Source: Salinivibrio sharmensis
GTDB taxonomy: Bacteria; Pseudomonadota; Gammaproteobacteria; Enterobacterales; Vibrionaceae
Assembly (NCBI RefSeq): GCF_001995985.1
Contig: NZ_MUFC01000012.1
Coordinates: 24,396 to 88,395 of the forward strand
Direction: 5' to 3'
Length of the DNA stretch: 64,000 nucleotides
Part shown: piece after piece, positions 46,324-57,870 of the stretch
Position numbering within the stretch: the stretch's first letter is position 1
Layout: every line of letters begins with the position of its first letter
The notes under the pieces: model-generated
What the model was told of the DNA's origin: nothing
The model's database searches: none
Seen by the model: only the letters and a program-made list of their open reading frames with translations
Program-made: the position numbers and the translations under genes

Positions 46324-47343
46324 ATGTTACTGCCACCATCTCTTAAAGAAGGCGAGACAATTGGCTTTTTCTCGCCATCATCACCTGCCACCGTATTTGC
46401 GCCCCAACGATTTGAACGCGCGGTGGAGTATGTCAAAGCACAAGGCTTTGATCTTAAGGCAGGGGCATTGACAGGGCAATCGGATCACTATCGCTCAGGC
46501 TCGATCAAGGCGCGTGCGGAAGAGCTCAATCAACTGATCCGTGATCCGAATGTGCGCTGCATCATGTCGACGATTGGTGGAATGAACAGCAATGCTTTGC
46601 TTCCCTACATCGATTATGCTGCTTTGGCTGATGATCCTAAGATTATCGTGGGTTATTCGGACCTCACTGCCTTATTGCTCGGTATCTATGCGAAAACGGG
46701 ACTCATCACGTTTTATGGGCCAGCCTTAGTGGCGTCTTTAGGGGAGTTCCCGCCATTGGTTGATGAAACCTTTGACGCGTTTCGAGCAGTAACAACTGAG
46801 AATGTAACGCTGCCGATGACCTATAAGATGCCTGCCCAGTGGACGGATGTCATGATCGATTGGGGCGAGCAGACAGAGGCAAAACCGACCTATAAGAATG
46901 CATGGCAGTTTATGGGTAAAGGTCAGGTAAATGGCCGCATTATCGGTGGCAATCTCAATACGCTGAGTGGGATCTGGGGAACACCTTATATGCCAGCGAT
47001 TAAGACAGGCGATATTCTGCTGATTGAGGACTCTTTGTTGGATATTGCCACGGTTGAGCGCTCACTCGCACACCTAAAACTGGCTGGGGTGTTTGATACG
47101 GTAGGCGCGGTGTTACTTGGTAAACACGAGCTGTTTGATGACAAAGGAACGGGACGTTCAACCTATGACGTTCTTGAAGAAATACTCGATGGGCAGCCGC
47201 TCGCTGTGGTTGATGGTTTTGACAGTTGCCATACGCATCCGATGTTAACCATACCTTTGGGGGCTCAAGCCTGTATTGATTTTGATGCCCAGACGGTCTC
47301 ACTCACGCAACCTTGGTTGGCGGGTGAGCACGCTGGGCAATGA
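46324..47343 (+). CDS. S66-family peptidase (LD-carboxypeptidase/MccF-like)
   Basis: A 339-residue serine peptidase of family S66. The nucleophile Ser is in IIVGYSDLTALL (near residue 112); the Glu in LLIEDS and the His in SCHTHPMLTIPLG complete the Ser-Glu-His triad. Members cleave LD bonds of murein tetrapeptides or, like MccF, inactivate microcin C-type peptide-nucleotides. Length and the loop YKNAWQFMGKGQVNGRIIGG are closer to the MccF-like branch. No signal peptide, so cytoplasmic. Confidence 0.88.
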   Translation: MLLPPSLKEGETIGFFSPSSPATVFAPQRFERAVEYVKAQGFDLKAGALTGQSDHYRSGSIKARAEELNQLIRDPNVRCIMSTIGGMNSNALLPYIDYAALADDPKIIVGYSDLTALLLGIYAKTGLITFYGPALVASLGEFPPLVDETFDAFRAVTTENVTLPMTYKMPAQWTDVMIDWGEQTEAKPTYKNAWQFMGKGQVNGRIIGGNLNTLSGIWGTPYMPAIKTGDILLIEDSLLDIATVERSLAHLKLAGVFDTVGAVLLGKHELFDDKGTGRSTYDVLEEILDGQPLAVVDGFDSCHTHPMLTIPLGAQACIDFDAQTVSLTQPWLAGEHAGQ

Positions 47344-47350
47344 GCTTGGA

Positions 47351-47989
47351 TTAGTAAGCCACACCGATACGTTGGCGACGGTGGGCGCCACTTTCCAGTT
47401 CGTCGATCATCGCGATAGCATAGTCAGCAACGCTGATTTTGCTGTCACCATGGTCATCGGTAAGCAAGGTATCCGCGCCAACGCGATAGCGGCCTATTTT
47501 GTCGCCCGGGAAAATCTCTGCGGCAGGGCTGATGAACGTCCAATCTAGGGTATGGGCGTGTTCACGGAATACCTTCAAAGCGTCGCCTTGAGCGAGCGCT
47601 TCTGCTTTATAAGCGTCAGGGAAGTCGGGCAGGCTAACCAGCTCGACTCCCGGTGAAACTTCTAGCGAGCCAGCACCGCCGACCCAAAGTAAACGTTTGA
47701 CGTTAGCCCCGGGTAATTCGTCAATTAAGCGCTTAGCGCTGTTTGCCACCATCTCATGGTTGCCTGCAGCGCGCCCGCCCACGGCGGCAATGACTGCATC
47801 AGCGTCAGCAACGGCCTGTTGTACAGAGTGATGGTTATTCAGCAAGTCGAATTGACGTACCTCGACATCGTCGCGGGTCACTTTTTCTGGCTGACGAACA
47901 AGAGCGATAACCTCATGCCCACGATGAAGCGCTTCTTCGACGATTTGGCTACCGATCCAACCTGTTGCACCAATAATTGCGATTTTCAT
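47351..47989 (-). CDS. NAD(P)-binding atypical SDR (NmrA/YwnB-like)
   Basis: A 212-residue Rossmann protein: MKIAIIGATGWIGSQIVEEA has the GATGWIG dinucleotide motif, and VIAAVGGRAAGNHEMV follows. Related to flavin-reductase-like or NmrA-like proteins of unknown substrate. I chose ATG 47989 (AGGAAG 5 nt upstream) over a longer frame to 48043. It is divergent from a LysR gene with a dyad between them, so it is probably that regulator's target. Confidence 0.85.
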   Translation of the reverse strand: MKIAIIGATGWIGSQIVEEALHRGHEVIALVRQPEKVTRDDVEVRQFDLLNNHHSVQQAVADADAVIAAVGGRAAGNHEMVANSAKRLIDELPGANVKRLLWVGGAGSLEVSPGVELVSLPDFPDAYKAEALAQGDALKVFREHAHTLDWTFISPAAEIFPGDKIGRYRVGADTLLTDDHGDSKISVADYAIAMIDELESGAHRRQRIGVAY

Positions 47990-48066
47990 ATTGTCTTCCT
48001 CATGCTGTGATTGCTTGGATGGATGTAGCTTATTAGCTTTCATCTATTGGATAAATAACCATAATA

Positions 48067-48081
48067 GATACAGTTTGTATC
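48067..48081. promoter_or_regulatory. LysR-type dyad in the SDR/lysR intergenic region
   Basis: GATACA and TGTATC are perfect 6-bp arms with a 3-bp spacer, 16 bp before the lysR ATG and 78 bp before the SDR start. Likely operator of the divergent LysR protein. Confidence 0.55.
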
Positions 48082-48096
48082 AATTAAAGAGACAAT

Positions 48097-49005
48097 ATGG
48101 ATAGGCTAACGGCAATACGTAGTTTTGTAGAAGTGGCGAATTGCAAAAGCTTTACGCGGGCGGCCGAACAACTTGGGCTAACGCGTTTGCAGGTTTCAAG
48201 GTATGTGCAAGAGGTCGAGCAATGGCTTGCACAGCGTCTGTTGCATCGGACAACGCGTAAAGTCAGCTTAACGTATGCCGGTGAGCAAGCCTATGGTCAT
48301 TGCCAGCGTATTTTGGACGAAGCGGCGGCGTTAACGTTGACGACTGGACGATTACAGGGCGCCTTAACCGGTCGTATTCGAGTCGCTGCGCCAATCGGGT
48401 TAGCGCAAGGGATTCTTGTTGCGCCAGTAACGCAATTTACCGATGCGCATCCAGAGGTCGTGATTGAAGTGATTGCCTCCGACCAATTTACGCCCTTAGT
48501 GGATGAGCGGGTCGATATTGCGCTGCGCTTCACACCTCAGCCGGATGAACATTTAATTGCCCGCAAACTCATGGCCATCGATTCTATAGTGTGTGCATCA
48601 CCGGCATATATAGCCAGCGCGTCGCAGCCTAATCACCCGAGCGATCTCAGTGATCACCCGTGCTTAATTCATGTCAGCGGTGATCATTGGCAGTTTATTA
48701 AAGACAGTCGCCGAGAAGAGATAAGAGTGAGTGGGCCGATTCACGCCAACGACTTAGGCACCTTGGTCAATGCGGCGCGAATGGGAAAAGGGATTGTCCG
48801 TGTGCCATGTGATTTAGCCAATCCCTATGTGGAGCAGGGGGAGTTAATACCTTTGCTGACCGGTTATCGCTTACCGCCCAGTGCACTGTGGGCGGTCTAT
48901 TTATCGCGTAGTTATCAACAGCCTGTCGTGCGCCACTTTATCGATCACCTAGCAAGCTGCTGGCAGCATGATATCCAAGCTCCCATTGATGGGTCAGATA
49001 CTTGA
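48097..49005 (+). CDS. LysR-family regulator
   Basis: A 302-residue regulator of the branch with MDRLTAIRSFVEVANCKSFTRAAEQLGLTR at the N-terminus and an effector domain starting GRIRVAAPIGLAQGILVAPV. Members of this branch commonly control a divergent oxidoreductase gene, as is the case here. The C-terminus ends near the convergent ubiT. Confidence 0.9.
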   Translation: MDRLTAIRSFVEVANCKSFTRAAEQLGLTRLQVSRYVQEVEQWLAQRLLHRTTRKVSLTYAGEQAYGHCQRILDEAAALTLTTGRLQGALTGRIRVAAPIGLAQGILVAPVTQFTDAHPEVVIEVIASDQFTPLVDERVDIALRFTPQPDEHLIARKLMAIDSIVCASPAYIASASQPNHPSDLSDHPCLIHVSGDHWQFIKDSRREEIRVSGPIHANDLGTLVNAARMGKGIVRVPCDLANPYVEQGELIPLLTGYRLPPSALWAVYLSRSYQQPVVRHFIDHLASCWQHDIQAPIDGSDT

Positions 49006-49017
49006 AAAGCGTGACAA

Positions 49018-49524
49018 CTACAACGCGAGTTTAGTGAGGTAGTGATGGCTTAACGTCAGTGAGCGTGCCAGTGGTTTGGGCAGGCTGTCGATTTCGAGGC
49101 TATCAAGCAGGTTTTTCACATGCAGCCCAAGTTCGGTATCACCACTGATGCTGAGTTGGCGCTGGAAAAACAGCGTATCTGGATCGCAATAGTGAGTCGC
49201 CATTTTTAAAAACGCTAACCAATCTCCTTCGATACTGGCGTCTTCTTCCCCAGACAAGCGCACCAATAATTGGTTGTCTTCGTTCAGCGACATGAACCAA
49301 TTCGCGTTGAGATCGCGCAATCCAATGCGAATGGTAAGGCCAGCAAGAAAGTCGAACTCATCCTCTGCCAGCGGCACCGCAAAAGCGGTATTCATGACTT
49401 TGGTCAGCACCTGAGCTTGCAGCCCATGTGGCAACTGAGTGATGGCTTTTAGCCCTGGCGTAATCAGAGCTGGCTGAGGCAGTGGCAGGGCAAGGGGTTG
49501 TTGGGTGATTGGGTTAACGAGCAT
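49018..49524 (-). CDS. ubiT: Ubiquinone accessory factor UbiT
   Basis: A 168-residue SCP2-domain protein: RIGLRDLNANWFMSLNEDN, KMATHYCDPDTLFFQRQLSISGDTELGLHVKNLLDSLE closely matches E. coli UbiT (YhbT). UbiT binds lipid intermediates and works with UbiU and UbiV in O2-independent ubiquinone synthesis. ATG 49524 has AAAGGAAA upstream; a longer in-frame start at 49635 lacks support. Divergent from ubiUV, as in E. coli. Confidence 0.92.
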   Translation of the reverse strand: MLVNPITQQPLALPLPQPALITPGLKAITQLPHGLQAQVLTKVMNTAFAVPLAEDEFDFLAGLTIRIGLRDLNANWFMSLNEDNQLLVRLSGEEDASIEGDWLAFLKMATHYCDPDTLFFQRQLSISGDTELGLHVKNLLDSLEIDSLPKPLARSLTLSHHYLTKLAL

Positions 49525-49669
49525 TTGGCTTTCCTTTGGTGCCAATGGTTGAATGCCACTAGAGTAGCGATATTGAATGCTCCGCCATTGGATCCGAGTC
49601 AAAAATGAGAGGAGTTTTTGTGCCAACAGCGTCATTTATCGCGATTTTTGTCATCATGGATAAGTGAGC

Positions 49670-49683
49670 TTGATACACATCAA
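49670..49683. promoter_or_regulatory. FNR binding site in the ubiT-ubiU intergenic region
   Basis: TTGATACACATCAA is a perfect match to the FNR consensus TTGAT-N4-ATCAA. It is centred 67 bp upstream of the ubiU ATG and 152 bp from ubiT, the right place to activate ubiUV without oxygen. Confidence 0.85.
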
Positions 49684-49743
49684 CCTCCCATACTAGCAAC
49701 GCCCTTATCTTAGCCGGACAATCATAAAATGGAATGCAATGTT

Positions 49744-50739
49744 ATGGAGCTCCTTTGTCCGGCGGGCAATATTCCGGCGGTTAAAAAAGCGATCGAACAT
49801 GGCGCCGATGCGGTGTATGTCGGCTTAAAAGACGATACCAATGCGCGCCATTTTGCGGGGCTGAACTTCACCGATAGCAAATTGCAGCGTGCCAGTCAGT
49901 ATGTACATGACCACGGCAAAGACTTGCACGTTGCCATTAATACCTTTGCCCATCCTGATGGTTGGCGCCGTTGGCAATATGCGATTGATAGCGCCGCCGG
50001 AAATGGCGCTGATGCGCTGATCCTCGCTGACATGGCCTGTTTAGACTACGCCGCTAACACCTATCCCAATTTGGATATACACCTTTCTGTTCAAGCATCC
50101 GCCACCAACGCTGGGGCGATCCGTTTCTATCAGCAGCAATATGGCGTTAAACGGGTGGTATTGCCGCGGGTGCTGTCTATTCATCAGGTTAAACAACTGG
50201 CACGCGATACCGATGTCGATTTAGAGGTATTTGCCTTCGGCAGCCTGTGCATTATGGCTGAAGGGCGCTGCTATTTATCGTCTTATCTCACCGGCCAGTC
50301 GCCCAATACCGTGGGCGCTTGCTCACCGGCAGCATTCGTGCGCTGGCAAGATACTGAGCATGGGCTGGAGTCGCGCTTAAATGGCGTCTTGATTGATCGG
50401 TACCAAGCCGATGAAAAAGCGGGGTATCCCACCCTTTGCAAAGGCCGTTTCTGTGTCGATGGCAACCGCTATCACGCACTGGAAGAGCCCACCAGTTTGA
50501 ACACTTTAAGTGTCCTGCCTGAGCTTTATCGCGCCGGGATAAAATCGGTCAAAATCGAAGGTCGTCAGCGCAGCCCTGCGTATGTGGAGCAAGTTGCACG
50601 GGTATGGCGTCAAGCGATTGATCGCTGTGTCGCAAACCCTGATGCGTTTGATATTGCACCGGATTGGGCGCACTCGCTCGATAGTCTTTCTGAAGGGGTG
50701 CAAACCAGTTTGGGTGCTTACCATCGCAAGTGGCAATAA
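49744..50739 (+). CDS. ubiU: O2-independent ubiquinone hydroxylase component UbiU
   Basis: A 331-residue U32-peptidase-family protein, orthologue of E. coli UbiU (YhbU). With UbiV it hydroxylates the ubiquinone ring without O2, using prephenate as oxygen donor in E. coli. The 4Fe-4S cysteines are visible in FGSLCIMAEGRCYLSSYLTG, GACSPAAFVRW and TLCKGRF. The start ATG 49744 (MELLCPAGNIPAVKKAIE) matches the family; an in-frame ATG at 49729 adds five residues. Confidence 0.95.
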   Translation: MELLCPAGNIPAVKKAIEHGADAVYVGLKDDTNARHFAGLNFTDSKLQRASQYVHDHGKDLHVAINTFAHPDGWRRWQYAIDSAAGNGADALILADMACLDYAANTYPNLDIHLSVQASATNAGAIRFYQQQYGVKRVVLPRVLSIHQVKQLARDTDVDLEVFAFGSLCIMAEGRCYLSSYLTGQSPNTVGACSPAAFVRWQDTEHGLESRLNGVLIDRYQADEKAGYPTLCKGRFCVDGNRYHALEEPTSLNTLSVLPELYRAGIKSVKIEGRQRSPAYVEQVARVWRQAIDRCVANPDAFDIAPDWAHSLDSLSEGVQTSLGAYHRKWQ

Positions 50740-50745
50740 GGAATT

Positions 50746-51624
50746 ATGATGCATTTTTCTCTCGGGCCGATCCTGTATTACTGGCCCAAGGCTGAGGTTG
50801 AAGCCTTTTATCAAGCGGCAGCAGACAGCCAAGCTGATGTGATTTATCTCGGTGAAACCGTCTGTGCCAAGCGGCGAGAGCTGAAAACCAAAGACTGGAT
50901 CGGGCTCGCGCGTGAGCTGGCTGAGTCTGGTAAACAAGTGGTGCTCTCGACCATGGCACTGATTGAAGCGCCCTCAGAGCTGACCATGCTAAAACGCTAC
51001 TGTGACAATGATGATATTCGCATTGAAGCGAATGACCTGAGCGCGGTGCAGTTTTTAAGTGAGCGTCGGCAGCCCTTTGTGGTGGGGGCCGCTATCAACT
51101 GCTATAACCCGCAAACATTAAAGCAATTTGTCGACCTGGGCATGACACGCTGGGTAATGCCGGTGGAGCTTTCGCGCGATTGGTTGGTGAATATGTTGAA
51201 CGGCTGCGATGCACTGGGTATTCGCGACCAGTTTGAGGTGGAGGTGACTGGCTATGGTTACTTACCACTGGCTTATTCGGCACGCTGTTTTACTGCGCGC
51301 TCAGAAAATCGTGCCAAAGATGACTGCGAGCTGTGCTGCCTCAACTACCCCAATGGACGGTTAACGGAATCCCAAGAGGGTCAGGCCGTATTTGTGCTGA
51401 ACGGCATTCAAACCCAGTCTGGCCAGTGCACAAATCTCATTAACGATTTACCGTCGATGCAAGGGCTAGTGGATGTGGTGCGGTTAAGTCCACTGTCGCT
51501 TGACACCTTGCACTGGGTAGACAAATTCCGTGCTAACCAAGCAGGCAATAACCCGCAACCGCTTAACCACGATTGCAACGGCTATTGGCACCACTTGGCA
51601 GGCATGACACAAGTCATCGAGTAG
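50746..51624 (+). CDS. ubiV: O2-independent ubiquinone hydroxylase component UbiV
   Basis: A 292-residue U32-family partner of UbiU. Fe-S ligands are in SARCFTARSENRAKDDCELCC plus an N-terminal Cys in GETVCAKRRELK. It follows ubiU by 6 bp in one operon under the FNR box. Forms a heterodimer with UbiU. Confidence 0.95.
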   Translation: MMHFSLGPILYYWPKAEVEAFYQAAADSQADVIYLGETVCAKRRELKTKDWIGLARELAESGKQVVLSTMALIEAPSELTMLKRYCDNDDIRIEANDLSAVQFLSERRQPFVVGAAINCYNPQTLKQFVDLGMTRWVMPVELSRDWLVNMLNGCDALGIRDQFEVEVTGYGYLPLAYSARCFTARSENRAKDDCELCCLNYPNGRLTESQEGQAVFVLNGIQTQSGQCTNLINDLPSMQGLVDVVRLSPLSLDTLHWVDKFRANQAGNNPQPLNHDCNGYWHHLAGMTQVIE

Positions 51625-51767
51625 TTGACGCTTCCTTTCAAGGGTGTGGGTAGAGTCACTGCATCACTCTGATTTATCGGCCATTATCTAGAGTTGTAGT
51701 TTGACTAAACAATTGCATTAGGCGGTTGAGAGCCAGAACACCTCAATACTTGAAAAGGAACACAAGG

Positions 51768-52259
51768 ATGCAAGTGAGACGTGCCTCGGTTGAGGACTTG
51801 GATGCCATCTTCGCTCTAAATGTACAAATTGGTGACATGCATCATCAACATGCGCCGCATTTGTTTGCAACGCCTGGCCCAAGCGGTCGGGCGTTTTTGC
51901 AGCAAGCGCTGCAAGAAGCGGATAAGTACTTTTGGGTGGCAGAGCATCAAAACAAAGTGATTGGCTTTTTGTCGGCAAGGCTGGAGTCGTTTGTACACAT
52001 TCCTCATCTGGTCGACGATCCTATGTGTCATGTGAATACCATTGTGGTTGACCGTGATGCTCGCGGAACCGGCGCGGGCAAAGCGTTAATGGCTGCGTGC
52101 ACCCAATGGGCGAAAGACAATCATACCACTGTGATTAAACTAGAAGTGATGACGTTTAATCAGGACGCGCAGGCGTTTTACCATGCGCTGGGGTTTACCC
52201 CAGACTCTATCACCATGATGCAAACATTGAATTGCGAGCCGGAGGAGCCAGCACAATGA
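51768..52259 (+). CDS. GNAT-family N-acetyltransferase
   Basis: A 163-residue acetyltransferase. MQVRRASVEDLDAIFALN is the N-terminal strand and helix, and VNTIVVDRDARGTGAGKALM is the acetyl-CoA motif (R-x-x-G-x-G/A). FYHALGFTPDSITMMQTL ends the fold. I chose ATG 51768 with AAGG upstream. Its stop overlaps the next ATG (ATGA). Substrate unknown. Confidence 0.88.
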   Translation: MQVRRASVEDLDAIFALNVQIGDMHHQHAPHLFATPGPSGRAFLQQALQEADKYFWVAEHQNKVIGFLSARLESFVHIPHLVDDPMCHVNTIVVDRDARGTGAGKALMAACTQWAKDNHTTVIKLEVMTFNQDAQAFYHALGFTPDSITMMQTLNCEPEEPAQ

Positions 52260-52654
52260 TTGATAAAGACACCGTGATGCGGGTGGCACGACCCACTGAC
52301 AATTTGGCCGACATTACTAACATGTATTGTGATGGGCTGGGGTTTGAGCTATTGGCGACGTTTTCTGGCCATAATGATTTTGATGGTGCCATTATTGGTC
52401 ACCCACATCACAACTATCACCTTGAATTTACCCATCATCGCGGCACTCATGTCGGTCCAGCACCGTCACAGGAAAACCTGTTGGTCTTTTACTTGCCGGA
52501 TCACGCTGCATGGCAGACTGCCTGTCAACAAATTGAATCCGCTGGGTTTAAACCGGTGCCGAGCTACAATAGCTACTGGGATAAAGACGGGCGTACCTTT
52601 GAAGATCTGGACGGTTATCGTGTGGTACTACAAAACCGTGAGTGGGCATGGTAG
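52256..52654 (+). CDS. VOC-superfamily (glyoxalase/bleomycin-resistance-like) protein
   Basis: A 132-residue single-VOC-repeat protein: RVARPTDNLADITNMYCDGLGFELLATF, YHLEFTHH, and the C-terminal FEDLDGYRVVLQN (E/D-DPDGxxxxL-like). It starts inside the stop of the GNAT gene, so the two are coupled. Substrate unknown. Confidence 0.86.
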   Translation: MIDKDTVMRVARPTDNLADITNMYCDGLGFELLATFSGHNDFDGAIIGHPHHNYHLEFTHHRGTHVGPAPSQENLLVFYLPDHAAWQTACQQIESAGFKPVPSYNSYWDKDGRTFEDLDGYRVVLQNREWAW

Positions 52655-52785
52655 AGCAAAGCGATGAATTGGTTCAGGCGTGGAGGTAAGTGTCAGCAAT
52701 CACAGTCATTGGCAAAACAGATTAGCGCGGATGTCTCATGCCTATTAACGTTGTATTAGTCGGGACAATCATGCACTTCGCCTGA

Positions 52786-55038
<2,253 letters not shown>

Positions 55039-55071
55039 CCGATGACTTAACCAAGACAAACTGTGATCGCC

Positions 55072-55103
55072 AAGCCGCCTTTTATCGAGAGGCGGCTTTT
55101 TAT
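55072..55103 (+). terminator. Terminator after katG
   Basis: AAGCCGCCT (55072-55080) pairs with AGGCGGCTT (55090-55098), then TTTAT. Confidence 0.85.
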
Positions 55104-55219
55104 TTGTCTTAAATCAAGCTCGGGTTTGGTTTATGTCGTGCTACAGACAGGGGTTTAGTACAGTGAGGTGAGTAAATTCCATCCAATTCTTTTATCTTTA
55201 TCATCTGGCGGAGTGAATT

Positions 55220-56587
55220 ATGCTAGAACTTCTCATTGGGCTAGTGGTAACCGTGGCCGTGGGTTACTTCATTGTCAAAGGTTATCGTGCTGCAAGCACC
55301 TTGCTAACCGCAGGGATTTTATTACTGATTATCACCGGGTTAATCGGGCACAGTGTGCTGCCGGCTAAATTAACGTCGACGGGCAACCTGTTTACCGACT
55401 CGCTGGAATACGTGAAATACATGCTGCAATACCGAGGTGGTGGCCTCGGGATGCAAATTATGTTGTTGTGTGGCTTTGCGGCCTATATGTCGCACATTGG
55501 TGCCAACAACGTCGTGGTGAAGCAGTTCTCTAGGCCGCTATCGGTGATCAAGTCACCCTATGTGCTGCTCGTAGCGGCTTACATCGTGGCATGTTTAATG
55601 TCGCTGGCGGTCAGCTCTGCAACTGGGTTGGGTGTCCTTCTGATGGCCACCTTGTTCCCGATGATGACCGCGATGGGCATTTCTCGCCCTGCTGCCACCG
55701 CGGTGTGTGCATCTCCTGCTGCTATTATCTTGTCACCCACATCGGGTGATGTGGTGATTGCGGCGGAAAAATCCGGGTTGCCTCTCCATGTGTTTGCGGT
55801 TGAAACCGTATTGCCGGTCTCTATCTGTGCGATCATCGTAATGGCCGCCGCGGCTTACTTTTGGAATAAATATCTGGATAACAAAGAAAACACGCCGATG
55901 GAACGTGTGGATGTCTCTGAGATAGAAACACATGCACCTGCTTATTACGCAGTGTTGCCGTTTTTACCCATTATCGGGGTGTTTTTATTTAATGGTGAAA
56001 CCATCCATGGCCTCTATCTCGATATCTATACCATTGTGGTACTGTCGATCTTTTTGGGGGCATTGGTGGACTTTGCGACCAAGAAATTTGATGGCAAAAG
56101 AACGCTAGAAGATCTCGATGCCTGTTATGAAGGCATGGCGGATGCCTTTAAAGGCGTCGTGATGCTGTTGGTGGCTGCTGGTGTATTCGCCCAAGGCTTG
56201 ATGTCGATTGGTGCGATAGACAACTTATTGGGCCTAGCGGAAAGCGCGGGCGCAGGCGGTATCGCGTTGATGATGCTGTTAACCCTGCTCACTGTAGCGG
56301 CAGCGATTGCGACAGGATCGGGTAATGCACCTTTCTATGCGTTTGTCGAGCTAGCGCCCTCGTTAGCCGCGAAGATGGGGCTTAACCCAGCCTTTTTGAT
56401 TATCCCCATGTTGCAAGCGTCTAATTTAGGCCGCACGGTTTCGCCCGTGTCGGGAGTGATTGTGGCGACATCTGGGATGGCAAAACTCAGCCCGTTTGAG
56501 GTGGTTAAACGCACCTCGGTGCCAGTTCTCTGCGGGTTAATCACCGTGATTATTGGCACGCTTGTATTGGTGCCGATGATGGCGTAA
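55220..56587 (+). CDS. dcuC: DcuC-family C4-dicarboxylate transporter
   Basis: A 455-residue membrane carrier with about 12 helices of the DcuC family. Conserved segments include SSATGLGVLLMATLFPMM, CASPAAIILSPTSGDVVIAA and ATGSGNAPFYAFVEL. DcuC exports succinate during fermentation and exchanges fumarate and succinate. The gene has its own upstream gap and a strong terminator. It fits the anaerobic theme of ubiTUV and bud genes nearby. Confidence 0.92.
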   Translation: MLELLIGLVVTVAVGYFIVKGYRAASTLLTAGILLLIITGLIGHSVLPAKLTSTGNLFTDSLEYVKYMLQYRGGGLGMQIMLLCGFAAYMSHIGANNVVVKQFSRPLSVIKSPYVLLVAAYIVACLMSLAVSSATGLGVLLMATLFPMMTAMGISRPAATAVCASPAAIILSPTSGDVVIAAEKSGLPLHVFAVETVLPVSICAIIVMAAAAYFWNKYLDNKENTPMERVDVSEIETHAPAYYAVLPFLPIIGVFLFNGETIHGLYLDIYTIVVLSIFLGALVDFATKKFDGKRTLEDLDACYEGMADAFKGVVMLLVAAGVFAQGLMSIGAIDNLLGLAESAGAGGIALMMLLTLLTVAAAIATGSGNAPFYAFVELAPSLAAKMGLNPAFLIIPMLQASNLGRTVSPVSGVIVATSGMAKLSPFEVVKRTSVPVLCGLITVIIGTLVLVPMMA

Positions 56588-56603
56588 CGTCGCAAGGCAT
56601 GGA

Positions 56604-56635
56604 AAGCCCGCGTACAAGTGCTCGCGGGCTTTTTT
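56604..56635 (+). terminator. Terminator after dcuC
   Basis: AAGCCCGCG / CGCGGGCTT stem, 10-nt loop, then TTTTT. Confidence 0.88.
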
Positions 56636-56680
56636 AATCGTATCGCACTATAGGCCAACACAGTTTTGGAAGAAAACAAC

Positions 56681-56995
56681 ATGACTGCCCCGACTAAAAT
56701 CACCTTTTTCTCCACTTTAACGCCCATGGTGGCCTCCGGTGTTAAAACCATCACCATTCGCGATGAATCCGAAAGTCACTATCAACCTGGTTCGCGCGTC
56801 GCGGTACATCAGCTAGAAACCGATGATTATGTGTGTGACATCGTGATCGACAGCGTTGCTCCGCTTGCTTTCGAGGATATTAATGCCCGCCATGCTGAAC
56901 AAGAAGGAATGTCGCTGACTGAGCTGAAAGCGCTGATTTTGCAAATCTACCCAGAACGCCCACCGTTGTTTGTGATTGATTTTCATCTGGCTTAA
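56681..56995 (+). CDS. yqfB: YqfB-type ASCH-domain N4-acetylcytidine amidohydrolase
   Basis: A 104-residue ASCH protein. KITFFSTL, KTITIRDESESHYQPGS and HAEQEGMSLTELK match E. coli YqfB, which hydrolyses N4-acetylcytidine; the conserved Lys-Thr-Glu catalytic residues are in these blocks. ATG 56681 is preceded by GGAAG. Convergent with budC. Confidence 0.92.
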   Translation: MTAPTKITFFSTLTPMVASGVKTITIRDESESHYQPGSRVAVHQLETDDYVCDIVIDSVAPLAFEDINARHAEQEGMSLTELKALILQIYPERPPLFVIDFHLA

Positions 56996-57035
56996 CAGCT
57001 CGCGCGCTCGCAGCGCGTGGATTGACAGTGCGCCA

Positions 57036-57065
57036 TTAAAAAAGCGCCCGGTAAAACGGGCGCTT
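57036..57065 (-). terminator. Terminator of the bud operon
   Basis: On the minus strand AAGCGCCCG / CGGGCGCTT is followed by six or more T. It sits 20 bp after the budC stop. Confidence 0.85.
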
Positions 57066-57084
57066 GGTGACGTTTGGTGGGTTA

Positions 57085-57843
57085 TCAGACGATTTTAGGT
57101 TGACCATCCGAGGCGGTGGCGCCTCCATCAACGGGGAGGTTAACACCGGAGATAAATGACGCATCGTCACTGACAAGAAATGCTACCGCAGAAGCCACTT
57201 CTTCAGGCTCTGCAGGACGGCCAAGTGCGATACGTTCATTAAATTTTTCTCTCACCGATTCAGGCCAGCCATTGGTCATGTTGGTTTTAACCAAGCTCGG
57301 GCATACGGCATTAATACGTACGCCTTGAAGGCCGTGATCAAGTGCCATGGCACGCGTTAGGTTCGCAACCGCGCCTTTAGCGGCACAGTAAAAAGCCGCG
57401 CCCCAATCTCCGCCTAGGCCTGATACTGATGCTGTGTTTACCATTGAGCCTTTGGTTTTAATTAACTCAGGCATGGCATATTTGGCGCAAAAAACCACAC
57501 CATCAATATCCACGCCTGATACTTTCTCCCAGTCGTCTAATGTGCCGTCAATCACAGAGCCGGGGGTATGCACCCCAGCGTTATTGATCAGCATATCTAG
57601 CTGCCCAAAGTGGGATACCACTTCTTGAATCATCGCTTCTACCGCTTTTGGGTCCGATACGTCGACAGAGAGCTTTAAGACGCGATCAGCATCGTATTTT
57701 GCGGCTGTGTCATTTAATGCCGCTTGGTTCCAGTCCGCAATGGCCACTTTGGCGCCTTCTTGATAGAGGCGGTCGGTAATGGCTGCGCCAATACCGTTAG
57801 CTGCGCCAGTAATCAATGCCACTTTTTGATTAATACCTTTCAT
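57085..57843 (-). CDS. budC: Acetoin reductase / 2,3-butanediol dehydrogenase
   Basis: A 252-residue SDR enzyme that reduces acetoin to 2,3-butanediol with NADH. TGAANGIG cofactor motif (about 12-19), NNAGVHTPG, catalytic Ser and YCAAK, and a C-terminal FISGVNLPVDGG. GGAG 7 nt upstream supports ATG 57843; an in-frame ATG at 57855 is also possible. Last gene of the budABC operon. Confidence 0.88.
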   Translation of the reverse strand: MKGINQKVALITGAANGIGAAITDRLYQEGAKVAIADWNQAALNDTAAKYDADRVLKLSVDVSDPKAVEAMIQEVVSHFGQLDMLINNAGVHTPGSVIDGTLDDWEKVSGVDIDGVVFCAKYAMPELIKTKGSMVNTASVSGLGGDWGAAFYCAAKGAVANLTRAMALDHGLQGVRINAVCPSLVKTNMTNGWPESVREKFNERIALGRPAEPEEVASAVAFLVSDDASFISGVNLPVDGGATASDGQPKIV

Positions 57844-57870
57844 CGTTTTCTCCATTGTTTAGCGTTTCAA

